64,000 bases of DNA from Zopfochytrium polystomum (GCA_025765615.1 JAIVFJ010000042.1:248001-312000), one strand, 5' to 3'. Shown: positions 9,217 through 20,897, numbered from the stretch's first letter. Translations and numbers: made by a program. Notes: generated by a model not told the origin, from the sequence alone.

Positions 9217-10629
9217 ATGACGACGATTGCCGAGCCAGCCGTCGCCGCCGCCACCGCTACCTCCATTCTTTGCTTCACGGCCGCCAACTACTACTTCGAC
9301 GACGACAACGGCCACGGCGGCGACGGCGAAGAAGAAGACGGCGACGACGAAGAAGAACAAGAAGACGACGACGAGGAAGAAGAAGAAGAAGAACAAGAAG
9401 AAAAAGAAGAAGAACAAGAAGAAAAAGAAGAAGAAGAAGAAGAACAGGAAGAAGAAGAAGACGACCAGAAAGAAGAAGTACCAGCATCATCAAAGAAGGC
9501 TGCAGCGCCGCCTCGGCCGCCTCGGCCGCCGCCACCGACGCCGGCGGCCCTCAAGGACCGCGTTCTCCGCGTCGCGAGCGAGTGCGCCGCTGCCTCGCGC
9601 CCGCTGGTCTCGGTCGAAGCCTGCGATGACGCCCTCACACGCCAGCTTGGCCCGCCCCACATGGCCGCCCTTGTAGAGGCCGCCGCCCTCGCCCAGTCCA
9701 TCACCTGCCTCGACCTGAGCCTCGCCACCACCGATCTCCTGCTCGCCCTTCTGGACGCCCTGCATGTGCAGGTGCACGCTACCGCACTCAAGTCCCTGCA
9801 AATCAGTCTCCCCTCCCTGTCCCACTTCGCCGCCGTCCCGCCCTCCGCCCCGATTCTTCCCTCCATCACCCGACTCGTCCTCGCGGCAGACAACGCCCCA
9901 AAGCCCGCCGCCAACGTCCCCCTCGCCCTCGGCGCTGTACTCGCCCACTTCCCCGAAACACGATACCTGCAAACCTACTTTGGCAGCGCGAACCAATCCG
10001 TCTGGGGCCCAGCCGCCCTCGACACCGTCGCCGCGCGCTGCCCGCGCCTCGCCCACCTCGACACCCGCGGCACCGGCGGCTACGCGTCCGCCGACATTGA
10101 CCGATTCATGACCCGGATGCCCCACCTCAGCGCCCTGCGCATGGAGCTGACCTTCACGAAGGCCTCAGCCGCGTGGGCCGCCGACGAGATCGCCGACGCG
10201 GCCTGGTGGGCGCAGATCGAGAGGCTGTCGATCATCCCCAACTGCGAGGTCGGCTTCTTTTACCCCGCCGAACACGCCGTCGCGATCGTGTCGCGCCTGC
10301 GCGGTGGCCTCAAGTGGTTGAGCGTCGGCGTCAACTCGGCCTGCGTCGTGGCGGTCGCCGAGGCTGTCCTCCACTGTGCCGCCGCGGCGTCCGTCGAATC
10401 GATTCGCCTCGTCTGGGCCAGTCTCGCCGAAGAGAACGCGCGCAAGGCCGTCGAGCTGATCATCGCGAGCAAGCCGCCCAACCTTAAGTCGCTGGTTTGC
10501 TCCACCAATGTCAAGGACGAGGATGACCCAGAGTACCGCAAGATTGTGGCGTTGGCGACGTCGGCAGGCATTTCGCTCGCGAACAATGTTATGGGCGGGC
10601 TGCCCAAGTTGGTTTTCGAGGAGCTGTGA
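9217..10629 (+). CDS. Acidic LRR-fold protein, copy A
   Basis: Single exon, 470 residues. Residues 1-30 include SILCFTAANYYFDDD, with no clear signal peptide. Residues ~28-88 are an almost pure Glu/Asp tract. From ~100 on, about ten LxxLxL-type strands recur at 25-35-residue spacing (for example ITCLDLSL, LKSLQISL, ITRLVLAA, LAHLDTRG, IERLSIIP, LKWLSVGV, LKSLVCS), giving a predicted leucine-rich-repeat horseshoe such as occurs in F-box/RNI-type proteins. No F-box is evident. The start context is AAGAAATGA, and an AATAAA lies at 10766-10771 downstream. Copy B at 26335-27732 shares the same layout, and copy C at 37148 is collapsed. The likely role is protein-protein recognition; the partner is unknown. 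Why the acidic tract is kept in both intact copies is also unknown. Confidence 0.7.
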   Translation: MTTIAEPAVAAATATSILCFTAANYYFDDDNGHGGDGEEEDGDDEEEQEDDDEEEEEEEQEEKEEEQEEKEEEEEEQEEEEDDQKEEVPASSKKAAAPPRPPRPPPPTPAALKDRVLRVASECAAASRPLVSVEACDDALTRQLGPPHMAALVEAAALAQSITCLDLSLATTDLLLALLDALHVQVHATALKSLQISLPSLSHFAAVPPSAPILPSITRLVLAADNAPKPAANVPLALGAVLAHFPETRYLQTYFGSANQSVWGPAALDTVAARCPRLAHLDTRGTGGYASADIDRFMTRMPHLSALRMELTFTKASAAWAADEIADAAWWAQIERLSIIPNCEVGFFYPAEHAVAIVSRLRGGLKWLSVGVNSACVVAVAEAVLHCAAAASVESIRLVWASLAEENARKAVELIIASKPPNLKSLVCSTNVKDEDDPEYRKIVALATSAGISLANNVMGGLPKLVFEEL

Positions 10630-11250
10630 ATGGGGGCTACGTGGCGAAAGGACGACCCAAAATGTCGATACATTTGGCAGCACACCACTGTCAATGGGTC
10701 AACTCTTCATGTTGCAGCAAATCTTCTGCCAAAAATGGCGATTGATTCTATGGAGTAGGATCCAAAATAAACAGGAACTTTTCTTGACACCTATCCATGT
10801 TGTTATTGATACTCCTCATATAGGCAACGTAAGCCAGCAAATGACAGAAGCTGCCAATTGAATAAGAAATAGTGTGTTACTGCCTCAGTGTTTCGTTTTT
10901 TGAGTAGTTGATGGATGGTGCCTGAGAGATTCTTGAGTATCTCACGTAAGGTGTTGGCAACAGTTTAGGTTCTCGAATCTCAGGTTGAGCTCTCACTTTC
11001 TTTTCTTTTCTTTTTCTTTTCACTTTTAACTTTACTTTGAGACATATAAAACACCACATTTCATATGACACGTGACCCTTCTTTCTGGTTGTTCCCATAA
11101 TTTTCTTAATGTTTCTGCTATGTAGACTAATAACTGTAGAGTTTGCGACCTACCTCACTATTGTTGATAGTGAGAAGAGCCACCCTTGGCTCTTCGGTTA
11201 CAATGAGGGTCTTTGACCTATGTAACTTGAGAGCCCCCTTGTCCCTATGT
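10630..11250. repeat. Downstream flank duplicated with the LRR gene
   Basis: The 3' flank of LRR copy A is closely similar to 27733-28335 behind copy B, and for the first ~180 bp to 37431-37610 behind copy C. It contains no gene. The A and B flanks both run into the same copia-type LTR, showing that the duplicated block included that LTR. Confidence 0.85.
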
Positions 11251-12271
11251 TGTCAGGAGCAGGGCAGGACAGGACAAGGCAGACAAGGAACTGAGAGGAC
11301 TGATGATTGTATTGGAAACAATAATTCACTGGAGGGATGGGACAGGTCCTCCATCCCCCTTTTATAGCTTTTGAGAGTCTTCCTTGTCAAGACTCAAAGA
11401 AAGTTCCAGAAAGAGCAATTAGTAATACAATGATACCAATGATACCAATGACAACAAGACAAGTGAGGAAAGCAAAGAGAGTTCCAGAAGGTTCCACAAA
11501 GTTCCCCGCAGATCCCCTCCACCAAATTCCCAGGCCTCTCACCCTTGTTCCGCAGCCTCTCACCCACTGTCTTCTCCAAACATCAACTCTTCCCTCCCTC
11601 CCACTCCATCATCCCACAGAACTCATAACAGCTCTTCACAACCCCCTCAACCTTGCTGCACCACGTGTAGTCGCCAGCATTCCACTGACACTTGCCCAGG
11701 CATCTGGCTTTTGCACACCAAGGCTTCTTCCAGATGGATTGACCACTACCTCAGCCACATAAAACTTGTTGCAGGCATTATCTGGCTTCACCACACAATA
11801 CAACTCCCCTCACGCCAACAAGCAAGAGCCAGTCGTCACCCATCTCCTGCTGAGCCCCCCAACATTCACTGAGCCACTGTTGCCCTTCTCAATCTTGACA
11901 TGGGCTGTGGGCTAATCTGACTTATCCCAACCCTCTGACTTTTCACAGCTGCTCCCCTCTCTTACACTGACCTCCTTTCGACTCACTTCTCTATTTTCTT
12001 GATTCTGTGTTTTCCCCTTCTCCTTTGATCATTGTGGCTTTATGTGTGGTGGAGATGCCAGACAACCCTGTAAGTCCGTAGCGCATGGGGTGGGTTTGCT
12101 GAGGTGATACCTGGAAGTAGTCCATTACAGTTCACCATTGATGGCTCTTTCTCTTCCCGCCAGCCCCTCTGGGGCTGGAACAATAAAAAAAAAAATAAAA
12201 AAAGGTTCCACAAGGTCCATGAAGGAATGTTCTAGAAGGTTCCAGAGGTTTCTAGAGGGTGATTCATAACA
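11251..12271 (-). mobile_element. Solo gypsy LTR (inverted), interrupted
   Basis: Without the nested insertion (11500-12203) and one duplicated target copy this is about 307 bp. It is the reverse complement of the gypsy 3' LTR at 35137-35440, beginning TGTCAGGAGC and ending TTCATAACA. It is flanked by a 5-bp target duplication TATGT (11246-11250 and 12272-12276), and the empty site is preserved downstream of LRR copy B near 28334. A TATA-like TATAAAAG and the AGTGAATTATT block seen in the complete LTR are both present on the minus strand. Confidence 0.9.
11500..12203 (+). mobile_element. Poly(A)-tailed retroposon of unknown family
   Basis: About 704 bp inserted into the solo gypsy LTR. It ends with an A-rich tail (CAATAAAAAAAAAAATAAAAAAA) and is flanked by a 10-bp duplication GGTTCCACAA (11490-11499 and 12204-12213), the hallmarks of target-primed reverse transcription. 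No reverse transcriptase frame is visible. It could be a SINE-like element or the 3' end of a LINE; no convincing A/B box pair was found. Confidence 0.75.
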
Positions 12272-12273
12272 TA

Positions 12274-13100
12274 TGTGCACATAATCTTGTAAATGTTTCT
12301 TATATCTTATCTTTCTTCCTTGTCAGTGTTACCTTGTCATAATTTCATTCTTACTTTCTTTCATTTTTCTTCAAACATTTTCCTTCTTTTCTTCTTTTCC
12401 TTTTCTTTTTTCTTCTAATGCCACTCTCCCTATAAATAGTTGCCCAGGGTGAAGCAGCCTCATTAATCTCACCTAACTTTACAAAAAAACCAACCTTCAA
12501 TAAATGTCATTGGCAAGAAATTAGATTTGCTTGCGCTGTAACTCCCGGGCCTCCCTTCCCTTATGAACCTCCACTCTGGCACAACCCGTTGGTCATTGGG
12601 TTAGACTCTTTGTACTTGTACATTGCTGTGTAGCTTCATGCTGCTTGTCACAGCTCCCTAGTGGAGATTACCTGACGTATGCCGTTAGGCAGAACTGACT
12701 GGTTAGCAGCAAGAGGCACAAGACAGACCTGAACCTATTGTGACTGTCAGTTATTGTTCTCATGATGCCCATGGGAGAGCGAGCCACTGCGCACGCAGAC
12801 TTGGGCGCTGGCTTGCACTGATGACAAATACTCTGAGTATTAAGTGGAACGGAAACCCAGTGTCAACAGTTTTCCTCCTCCTCTGCTCAAGCAGATAATA
12901 TAGGAGAGGTTTTTACCCTGTGCCAGTCATGCTTGCCTAGCAACTGTTACAGTGTGTATATCATCATCATGTATCAATAATTCATAACAGAGAGTTTTTT
13001 CTCTTTTCTCTCCAAGTTGGGGAGACGGACTACCCACAAACACACATCTCCACTTCATTCACTCCTTCCACTCACTCACTCAGAGTAGACTGTTTGCACA
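12274..13100 (+). mobile_element. Copia-type LTR (copy A)
   Basis: About 827 bp beginning TGTGCACATAAT and ending GTTTGCACA, so TG...CA with a short terminal inverted repeat. It holds a TATAAATA box at 12431-12438 and an AATAAA about 70 bp further. Other copies: 28336-30621 (interrupted), 31566-31909 (partial) and 38955-39354 (inverted, partial). The copia assignment comes from the RNase H fragment directly following the 28336-30621 copy. Confidence 0.65.
12431..12438 (+). promoter_or_regulatory. TATA box of the copia-type LTR
   Basis: TATAAATA in a CCC-TATAAATAG context inside the LTR. The same box occurs at 29918-29925 in the LTR downstream of LRR copy B. It probably marks the U3/R promoter of the element. 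Confidence 0.5.
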
Positions 13101-13767
13101 GGCCACGCTAGCCTACAAGCTGGGACTTTGGTGTTCGTGGGCCTTTGGTTGATTTATATTGCCAGTCTGCCACATCAGTTCGACCTACCTCAGTCATGCC
13201 TATAGTGCTCCCAGTAAGGCCCACTGGAGGTGACGTTAATTGCAGTAGCACGGAATCCAACCCTTTGTGCCGTCACCTCCAACACCAGAGCTGTACACTG
13301 TTATCTGATTCACTTTCGCTGTGGAACACCATGTGGTTGATACTTTTTTCCAATTCCAACTTCTTCCAATTCTGATTGCTGAAGTTGAATGCTGACTGAA
13401 CGGAGGAAGTTTTTGTTTTCTGGAGTGACTCTGCTGTGGGGAATGGTTGATGCTTTGTCTGACTTTGTTGAGACTGCAGAAAACTGAAAGCAATTCCAAT
13501 CCAACTTGTTCAACTGACAAAATTCTGGTTCAACGATAGTTCAAGGTAACTGGTGGCTGAATGGAGCAAAGTGGTGATGTTGGTGTTGTTTCCGAAGCTG
13601 ATCTGCATTAATGAATGGTTGAAGGTTTTGCAGAATTTTGCTGAGACTGCTGCAGTTTGAATAGTTTGATGATGTGGTGATTGCCACTGTTTGACTATGA
13701 GGTGGTTGATTTTTGTTTTGTTGGTCTAGAGGGGAGAATAAATATAGAGATGAAGTTAGTGGTAGTA
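13101..13767. other. Lower-GC sequence, no gene recognised
   Basis: Non-coding in appearance, between the copia LTR and the LINE. Its right edge is the 15-bp target site of the LINE, and it continues beyond the LINE at 15770, so it is older than that insertion. It may be remnant internal sequence of a retroelement. Confidence 0.5.
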
Positions 13768-15754
13768 TTCCAGTGACCTGGGGGTTTCAACAGGGAACTC
13801 TGCTGTCCCTGATGCTGTTCAATGTTGCCATCAACTCGCTGCCTGAGGTGCTCTCCAGGGTGCCCCACAGCCAGTTGCAATGTGGTGGATTGAAGATCAA
13901 CTCTCTGCTGTTTGCTGATGACTCTGTCGTGTTTGCGTGGGACAAGGCTGTCCTTCAGAATATGCTTGATGAAGTCCACAACTGGTCCCAGAGGTGGGGC
14001 ATGGCCTTTGCAGCACAGATATGTGTTGTTGTTTCCAAGACACGAAACTTGAAATTGCGCAGATGAACGGGTGGTGCTCCCTCAGGAGAAGACCACGCTG
14101 CAGTTGGGACTTGTGTGCGATTGCAACAGCATCAATTTTGAGATGTCTCTGCAGATGAGGATGAAGAAGACTGAGAAGATGCTTCAGTTTCTGAAATCTT
14201 GAGGGTTCAATGGCTGGGGATTCCGGCCTGTGAATGCGTACAGGGTGTACACGTGCTTTCTGCGGCCCATGCTGGAGTATGGGTTTGCGTTGCGGCCAAA
14301 CTCAGAGGCCTTCTTGGCCCTGGCCCAGAAGGTCCAGGACATGTGTTTGTGCCAGGGTCTGTCTTTTGGGAAAACATCCAGCACTGTGGCAATGCATCTG
14401 ATTTTTGGAGTGGTGCCGATTGTTGCCTGCAACAAGATGTTGAACGCGAGATATTTCTACAGACTGCACCACATTCAGGACCAGAGAAACACCACCGCAC
14501 AGATGTACAGGTACATGGCAGAGCAGGGGCAGTGGGCTCCTGCAGGATCCCTCACCAGGCTCACACTGTTTACGGTGGATGTGAACCTATATTTTGGGTC
14601 AGTGCCACGGAAGGCCTTGGCACAGATTCTGTTGTCAGACACAGGACTTACCCATTTGACTTTGAAGTTACCAGATCTGAGCCCAAGAACATTGATGCTG
14701 TCGCTATGCAGAAGATGCACACTGTCTCACTTGAGAAGTATAAGGAAAAGGCCAAGTTGAATGGAGTGGCGGCACCCCTGGTGGTCCCCCCTCACCGGGG
14801 GCCCTGCCAGGTGGTTCGCTCTGGTGCAATTTTTAACAGGAGGTGGTTGAGATGCCTTGTGGCTTGGATGGGTGGCTGTGTTGCCTATCACCAGAAGTGC
14901 AAGAAGTGTGATGCAGAGCTGGACAGGAACCATGCCTTGGAGTGTTCAGGTGTGCGCCGCCTACTGGAGGCGGACCACCCTGAGTCCATCCCAAGCCTGG
15001 AGCAGGCGAGGAGCAACATCACAGTGCTGGATCTGCTGCTGCAGACTCTGACTTTTTGGGTGCCCTACACAGCCAATGATGCGGATAAGATCCCTCAGGA
15101 GACGAGGGTTGCTTCAAAGAAGCTGGAGATGAAGCTTGCTAGGCTGATTGCAAAGATTCGAGTGGAATGCGCTGGAATGAGGGACTTTGTGGATGCTTCG
15201 GAGACCACAGCAGATCAGGAGGCGGACTATTTGATGGAAGCAGGGACAGTGGATGATAGGAAGGTGGATCTTAGGACTCGCATGCAGATGGCACAGGTGC
15301 AGCGGCAAACTAGGGAAGCTCTGCGTGCACACTGGGATCCAGTGTGCAACAAGGGGTTTAGGGAATCGAGGGACAGGTGGCTGAATAAGGAGACTCAGGA
15401 AGTGACGGGGAAGCCGGACGGATCCGGATGGGTTGACTCTGATACAGATAGCAGTGTTTCAGTGGGAGGTGACTGAGTGTCTGTTTCTGTTGCCTCATCA
15501 TTTGTTTTCCGTCTTTTTTGTTGTGTAGACTTAATGTTTTCAAGCTGTTGTGTGGTTTAAGTTTGTTTCTACTGTTCTTTCCGTTTTCTTCTCTCCACTT
15601 TGGCCTCTTTGTCTTTCTTCTTCTATGGCCCTCCCTCAAGTGTGCCCCCTCTGACCTCTTGGACCTTCTTCCTTCCTTCACACGCATGTACTTTTTTAAC
15701 TTTCAAGCTGCAGATTCCTCACCTTCGGGTTGAAGCGAATAATACACTATTGAA
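13768..15754 (+). mobile_element. 5'-truncated LINE (non-LTR retrotransposon)
   Basis: About 1,987 bp flanked by a 15-bp direct repeat AAGTTAGTGGTAGTA (13753-13767 and 15755-15769). It encodes the C-terminal part of a LINE reverse transcriptase. A first frame has FQQGTLLSLMLF and the catalytic FADD box near 13917. After frame breaks and a TGA at 14201 the palm/thumb region continues (for example LRPMLEYGFAL), and a last frame to 15476 contains a zf-RVT-like CKKCDAELDRNHALEC motif. At least two frameshifts and one stop make it inactive. There is no long poly(A) tail. The clade is not determined. Confidence 0.85.
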
Positions 15755-15769
15755 AAGTTAGTGGTAGTA

Positions 15770-17348
15770 AGCATTAGTGAGATCTAGTATATCCAGATGT
15801 TTCCACAGAGCCTGATTGCTTGATGATGAATTGCCTTTAGTCTCCAAGTGAAGTTGTGGTGAATTAATACTGGTAGAAGACTGTTAATGCAAACAAAGGG
15901 AACAAAGACTTAGCCTGATGTCTTCTACTCTGCCTCGTTAACGAATCAGCAGAATGTTTTTGTCAAATCTAACATCCAAGCCAGAACCACAAAGTTTCTG
16001 GTTAGATTACAAAAGTTGAGGGCAATCTCTGAAGCTTCCAGATCCTGGTTATGCTGCATGAATGAATGAGCATTCAAAGAACATAGCTGTTCTGGAGTGA
16101 CTCTATTAAGAGGAGTTTGAAATCTAGAGTCAGTTAGATTTGGTTCTGCAAAGGAAGAATCTTAGATGAGAATGGAACTTCAGTAATCTTGCAAGGTTGA
16201 GCTTGTTTTTAGTTTGCTCTGAAAAAGTGTAATTGTTGAGTGTCCAATAAAGATAAATGTTATTTCAAGGAACATTGTGTTTTGTCACAGAAGTTGGTTA
16301 GGATAATTCATCAGAGTGATGCAATTGAGGTGAGGACTCAGGTATGGCTGTGGAAGTTCCTGTGATGTGGGACTTGGTGTAGTGTGTTAGCATGTCTGTG
16401 TATTAAAGATGAAGCAGTCAATATGTGTGAGTTGAGGTCCCTAGCCAGGGTCAAGTATGCCCAGCAATAAAACAGTATTCCATAGTTCCTGAGTCCAGAT
16501 TCATTTGGCTATAATAGATAGAGTGTTTTTCAAGCCAGCAGCCTGGCACCAAGAAGACCATGCCAAGTTGGTGCCAATCCATGCTGAGACCACTTTGCAA
16601 CTCTGTGCTGATGATCATCGTTCACTTATTCCAAGCATCCTCCATCTAATTGGCAATACAGTGCTGATGATCATCTTTCACTTACTCCTTAGCATCTTCC
16701 CCCCTAAGTGGAAGATGATGTTTGATATTGCACTGGCAAAGTGGTTAGAGGATCATTAAACTACTCAACCAGTCCTGGTTCTATCAATGAATGGACAGCA
16801 AATTGTCTTTGGCTGAAGTTATGTCAGCAAAGATAAAGGGAGGCTTAGCCTGATGTAACAGAGTCCAAAGTCATGAGGAAATTGCACAAGGTTGCCATCG
16901 TTGTGAGGGTTGGCACTTGCATAACTATTGGTCATCCCAATCACTAATATGTTTGATGGTGAGAGTTTCAGTGTGGTTGAAAACACTCAGATCTCAAAAG
17001 GTGGCCATGTCAATGATAATTGTATCAGGGAATCCAGAAATTGAACCACTGACTCCATGGGTCGATAGGCGAGGAAAACACCATATCATAAAATCTGAAT
17101 TTGTTACGCCCTGTTGAAAATGAGTAAGTATTATTTAAAGGGCACAAGGGCATCTCCAAAAACTGAAATGCCTGTGTTGATGTTCATGGAATGATGAATC
17201 ATTACTGACAGGAGACTGCATGACTGTATGATGAGAGGATAAAGGCAGTTACATTGATGCACATCAAAAGAGAAGAGCAAAACACTTAGCAGATTGATTA
17301 TTAGTTGATGGAGCAAGTTGGTTTTTGAGGACCTCTGCTGTTTGTTCT
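15770..17348. other. Lower-GC sequence, no gene recognised
   Basis: No frame longer than about 85 codons has recognisable content. A short direct repeat (CAGTGCTGATGATCATC-like) occurs near 16605 and 16660. The adjoining minus-strand gag remnant suggests that this may be decayed pol sequence of the same element, but no motif supports it. Confidence 0.45.
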
Positions 17349-17839
17349 TCAATTGATATGAAGAAGCAGATAACTGTCAGGAACAGAGTCGTCAATGATC
17401 TCCTTTGCAAGTCCTTGGTCTGCTGTGCTGCAAATTATTCCCAATTCGCCAACCGTTCGTAAGTAAAGTTTTGACCACGTGTGATTTGGGTGAGAAGGGC
17501 TTGATAGATGTGGTGACAAACGATTAGACAGCAATGTGCATTCTGGTTCTGTGTACCAGGAAACCAAGTTACTTTCTCTGGTCCATGAGGCAGAGGAACC
17601 AATTGGAATCTCTGTCCTTGGAATGGTCCATCTCTGGTGAGACAGGTTCCAGTGTCACAGAGGTCTAGTGGGTCAACTGCATCATTCTGCGTTGATGTGA
17701 CTTGTGTCAATGCAGTGGCGTAAGTTGACATTTTGTTGGAGAGTTCTGCTGTAAGATCCTCCAACCAGTCACTGAAATTCTCTGGTTCCTCCAAGACGCT
17801 GAAGGGCTTGGCAACATACTTGGTTGAGTCAGTAGTCAT
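17349..17839 (-). pseudogene. Retrotransposon gag remnant, probably copia type
   Basis: A minus-strand frame starts with ATG at 17839. It contains a FSVLEEPENFSDWLEDL block followed by LTAELSNKM, resembling the N-terminus of copia Gag proteins, and later FTYERLANWE. It stops at 17435 and continues in a second frame to 17349, so it is frameshifted. No zinc knuckle, protease or integrase was found attached. The family differs from the copia element at 19081. Confidence 0.4.
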
Positions 17840-18671
17840 GTTGTTTTCTCAGGACAATTATGTGTGCCAAGTTTGAAGGGATTTCGTTGGATTTTGGGTG
17901 TGTTGTGAAGGTGGTGTTGCAGCAGATGAAAAGTTGGTTTGTTAGCTTGGTGTGTGTACCTGGGGTGGTTGTTGTCTCCAATTGGGGACAAAAAATCAAA
18001 AATTAAATATGGTGAGGGTTGGAGGTAATCTGGTGACTCTGAATAGAAAAAGGGGGCGCTTATCACAATGGAGAGTGATTTTGGGGTGCCGCTGATGACA
18101 GTCGTGTAGTCCAGAAGCAGGCCTTTCCAATGATAGCTTGGGATTGGCTGGGGGAGGTCTGGAAGGCCAGCAAATTGAGGTTGAAGTTGGAAAAGTGATT
18201 GCCAACGTCAGAGGCGGTGTACACAACATAGGGGTGTCTGATCCGAGATCAGGAGGGTTCGTTGGAAAGAGGAGATCAAGAGCTTTCCAATAGTAGTAAC
18301 GAAATTGCTGTACAATGTCTGTAGCACCTGTGATGGTCCACAAAGTTGGCAGATTTGAAGAGCATAGAACCCCTTCTACTGATTGGATCTTGTTGAAACC
18401 AAGGGGGAAGTGATTGGGATGGGTAACAGTTTTGTATGAAAAATTTTGCTATGTTGGCTGATTGATGGATTGGGCTGCTGTGGTATACACTACTGAAGAT
18501 GGTGGTGGTGGGAGATTGATCTTGGCTTCTGTCAGTCTTGTGTTTGTCTTTATACAAAACTGTTACAAGGACCATCACTTGCAAAATGCTGTAAGTCATC
18601 CTTGCGGAGCAGTATCAGGTCAAAGCTCCTGCACACTGCTTACACCAAAAGACCCAAAACTAACAGTTCCT

Positions 18672-18770
18672 CCACTAGATTTGACAATCCCATATTCTAC
18701 GCTGGCAGCAAACCATTGCAGATTTATTGAAGCAGAGGTTGAATATGTGAAAACAGAAGCACGAAAAGAA
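18672..18770 (+). repeat. 99-bp dispersed repeat, copy 1
   Basis: Begins CCACTAGATTTGAC and ends CGAAAAGAA. It matches 35597-35695 over its full 99 bp with only a few mismatches. Nature unknown; the flanks of the two copies differ. Confidence 0.8.
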
Positions 18771-19080
18771 TAAAGGAGGCTACCCAAAAAGCGATCGAGC
18801 GATTGTCGATCGAGGAATCGAACTGAAGCTGTCCACCGTGTCGAGAAAGCGATCGTCTTCACCAGTCATTTAAACAGCCACTGCCAACCTTCACAATTGC
18901 GATCGGTCTCAACACCGTCGACACCGAATTCCACACAACCACTATCAATTTCTTCCCACCAAGTGACTGTACCCCGTCAAACTCTGAGTGATCGATTCAC
19001 CAGCTTCAGTTGAGAGTGCTGTGGAACACTCATTTTAACTTCTCTTGTTCCGGCTGTTACCTTCGTTCTCCCCTAACGCG

Positions 19081-20392
19081 ATGAGCGAGCCAAGTGTGAA
19101 GCTCCTGCACCGTCAGCTAGTCAACCCTGTCGACTTCACAAGATGGATGGACTATGTGGAAGGGCATTTTGCCAGTAAGCAAGCAAGTGCTGCCGTCTGT
19201 GTCCGACTTGCGCACAAAGTTGCTGCTGTCCCAGCAGTTCGCGCTACGGACACAACCACCGCGATTCCTGCCGTCCCTGAGCATTTCAAGTTCTGGTCAG
19301 CAAACCCCCCAGCTGGATATGAGGAATGGGAAGTCATGCATATCACCCACGAGTACGTTCCAAACAACCCAGAATATGTTGGCTACTGGACATTTAGCGA
19401 TGACGCAAACATCTTCCCGGGAACCTATGACCAAAATCGGGCCGGGATGCTGCACATCTACAACCACATAAGCGAGACTCTTGAACATAAAATCAGTGGT
19501 ATTAAGTTTGTCTTTCAGGCACTTGAAGAACTCAAGAGGAAGATTGGGCGCATTGACGAAGCACAGGCGCGTGCAATGATTCACAAGATTGCTGCCCTCA
19601 AGATTGAACCGGGGGGGAAGATTGCTGATTTTCAACCTATATTTGAGAAGCACTATAGAGACCTAGCCGAAGTCAGGAGCCTTGCCCCCAGGGGTGTCTT
19701 AGGCAAAATCAATGAAATGCTGAAGTTTGAGTCAATGGTGGATCAACTGACAGAATGTTTAGAGGACGAAGAGTACTGGCACATTCGAACTGAGAACTAT
19801 CTATCTCGAGTGGACAACAACACCATCACAGACATGACTGCCCTCTTTGCCTTCCTCAAGACTATGGAAGCCCGCAACAAACCTAGAGGACCAACTGTCG
19901 CACCACTAGCGGAGCCAGTCAATGAGGCTGCACTACTTAGCAATTTCCATGACCGCCCAGAGCAAAGGTGCTCCCACCAGGCTGAGCGACACCACCAAGG
20001 CAGAGATCCGTGGTGGGCGCCGCCATGGCCGGGGTGGCCGCGCTGGGCGACAGGGTAGAGAACGGCATGCAGAACGGCATTCTGAGCGACGTGGACACCA
20101 CACCTCCCGAACTCAGAGACGAGCAGAAAATCGAGCTGCACATGGCGCAGCGCCTGAGGCCAACACCCCAGGCGCTACAGCTCAGGATCAGCGACAAGGA
20201 GTTGCGCCACTGGGGAAATCAGTGCTATGTCACCATTGTGGGAAGGAGAACCACTTTGCAAAACACTGCATCATGAGGAAACGGGACGAGCCAGTCGCAC
20301 TTATCGCCACAGGCAGCACCAGTGACGTGCCATCTACTGACGATAGCGAGACTGGCACGAGCGACCCTGGGGAGTATTCATCAGATTTTTAG
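19081..20392 (+). pseudogene. Copia gag (frameshifted)
   Basis: The ATG at 19081 opens MSEPSVKLLHRQLVNPVDF and runs about 300 codons. Near 19960-20000 the reading must move to another frame, where an Arg/Gly-rich stretch and a CCHC zinc knuckle (CHHCGKENHFAKHC, near 20225-20270) follow. The frame closes at 20392. The product would be the nucleocapsid of the element. Confidence 0.75.
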
Positions 20393-20484
20393 TTGGCCCA
20401 AGGCACCCACCTCAGGCACGTCGAAAGCAGACCTCTAACTTCCAACCAGCACCTCATATCCCCAAACACCTCGCCCTTTCATCA

Positions 20485-20895
20485 TCGTCACCCATCGTTG
20501 TCGACTCTGGCTGTGTCAAGACCATTCTCAAAGACACTCACCTTTTCACATCCTACACCGAACGCACCTCGTCTGTTGGAACCATTGACAAAGACTCCAC
20601 CCCACTCAAAATCAAAGGCGTTGGACCAGCAAGAATCCCTCTCCCAAACGGTGTGGAGATTGTAATCAAGGAAGCCTGCTACGCTCCAAGCGCTCTTTAC
20701 AGTCTCCTCGCCACAAATGACCTTCAAGAAGATGGGAAGTTTTTCTTTCCTAAGTTCAAAGGCCGCCCTGGTGTTATCTTGAAAACTAGTGACGAGTCCC
20801 CCATTGGCCGCTGTGTCAAACACTCAGGACTTCCTTCCTCGTCACCAAGAATTCAAAGCTTCATCGACTCAGTCACACAGCTGCTGCTACCATTG
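20485..20895 (+). pseudogene. Copia aspartic protease region
   Basis: Lies in a different frame from gag. Contains IVVDSGCVKTI with the catalytic Asp codon at 20503-20505 (DSG), followed by the ACYAPSALYSLL motif typical of copia proteases. It must shift frame to join the integrase. Confidence 0.65.
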
Positions 20896-20897
20896 CA

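Noticed and set aside
9198..9629. Poly-Arg and poly-Lys frames over the GAA-repeat tract (also at 26208 and 37018)
   Set aside because: They are alternate-frame readings of the Glu/Asp tract of the LRR genes.
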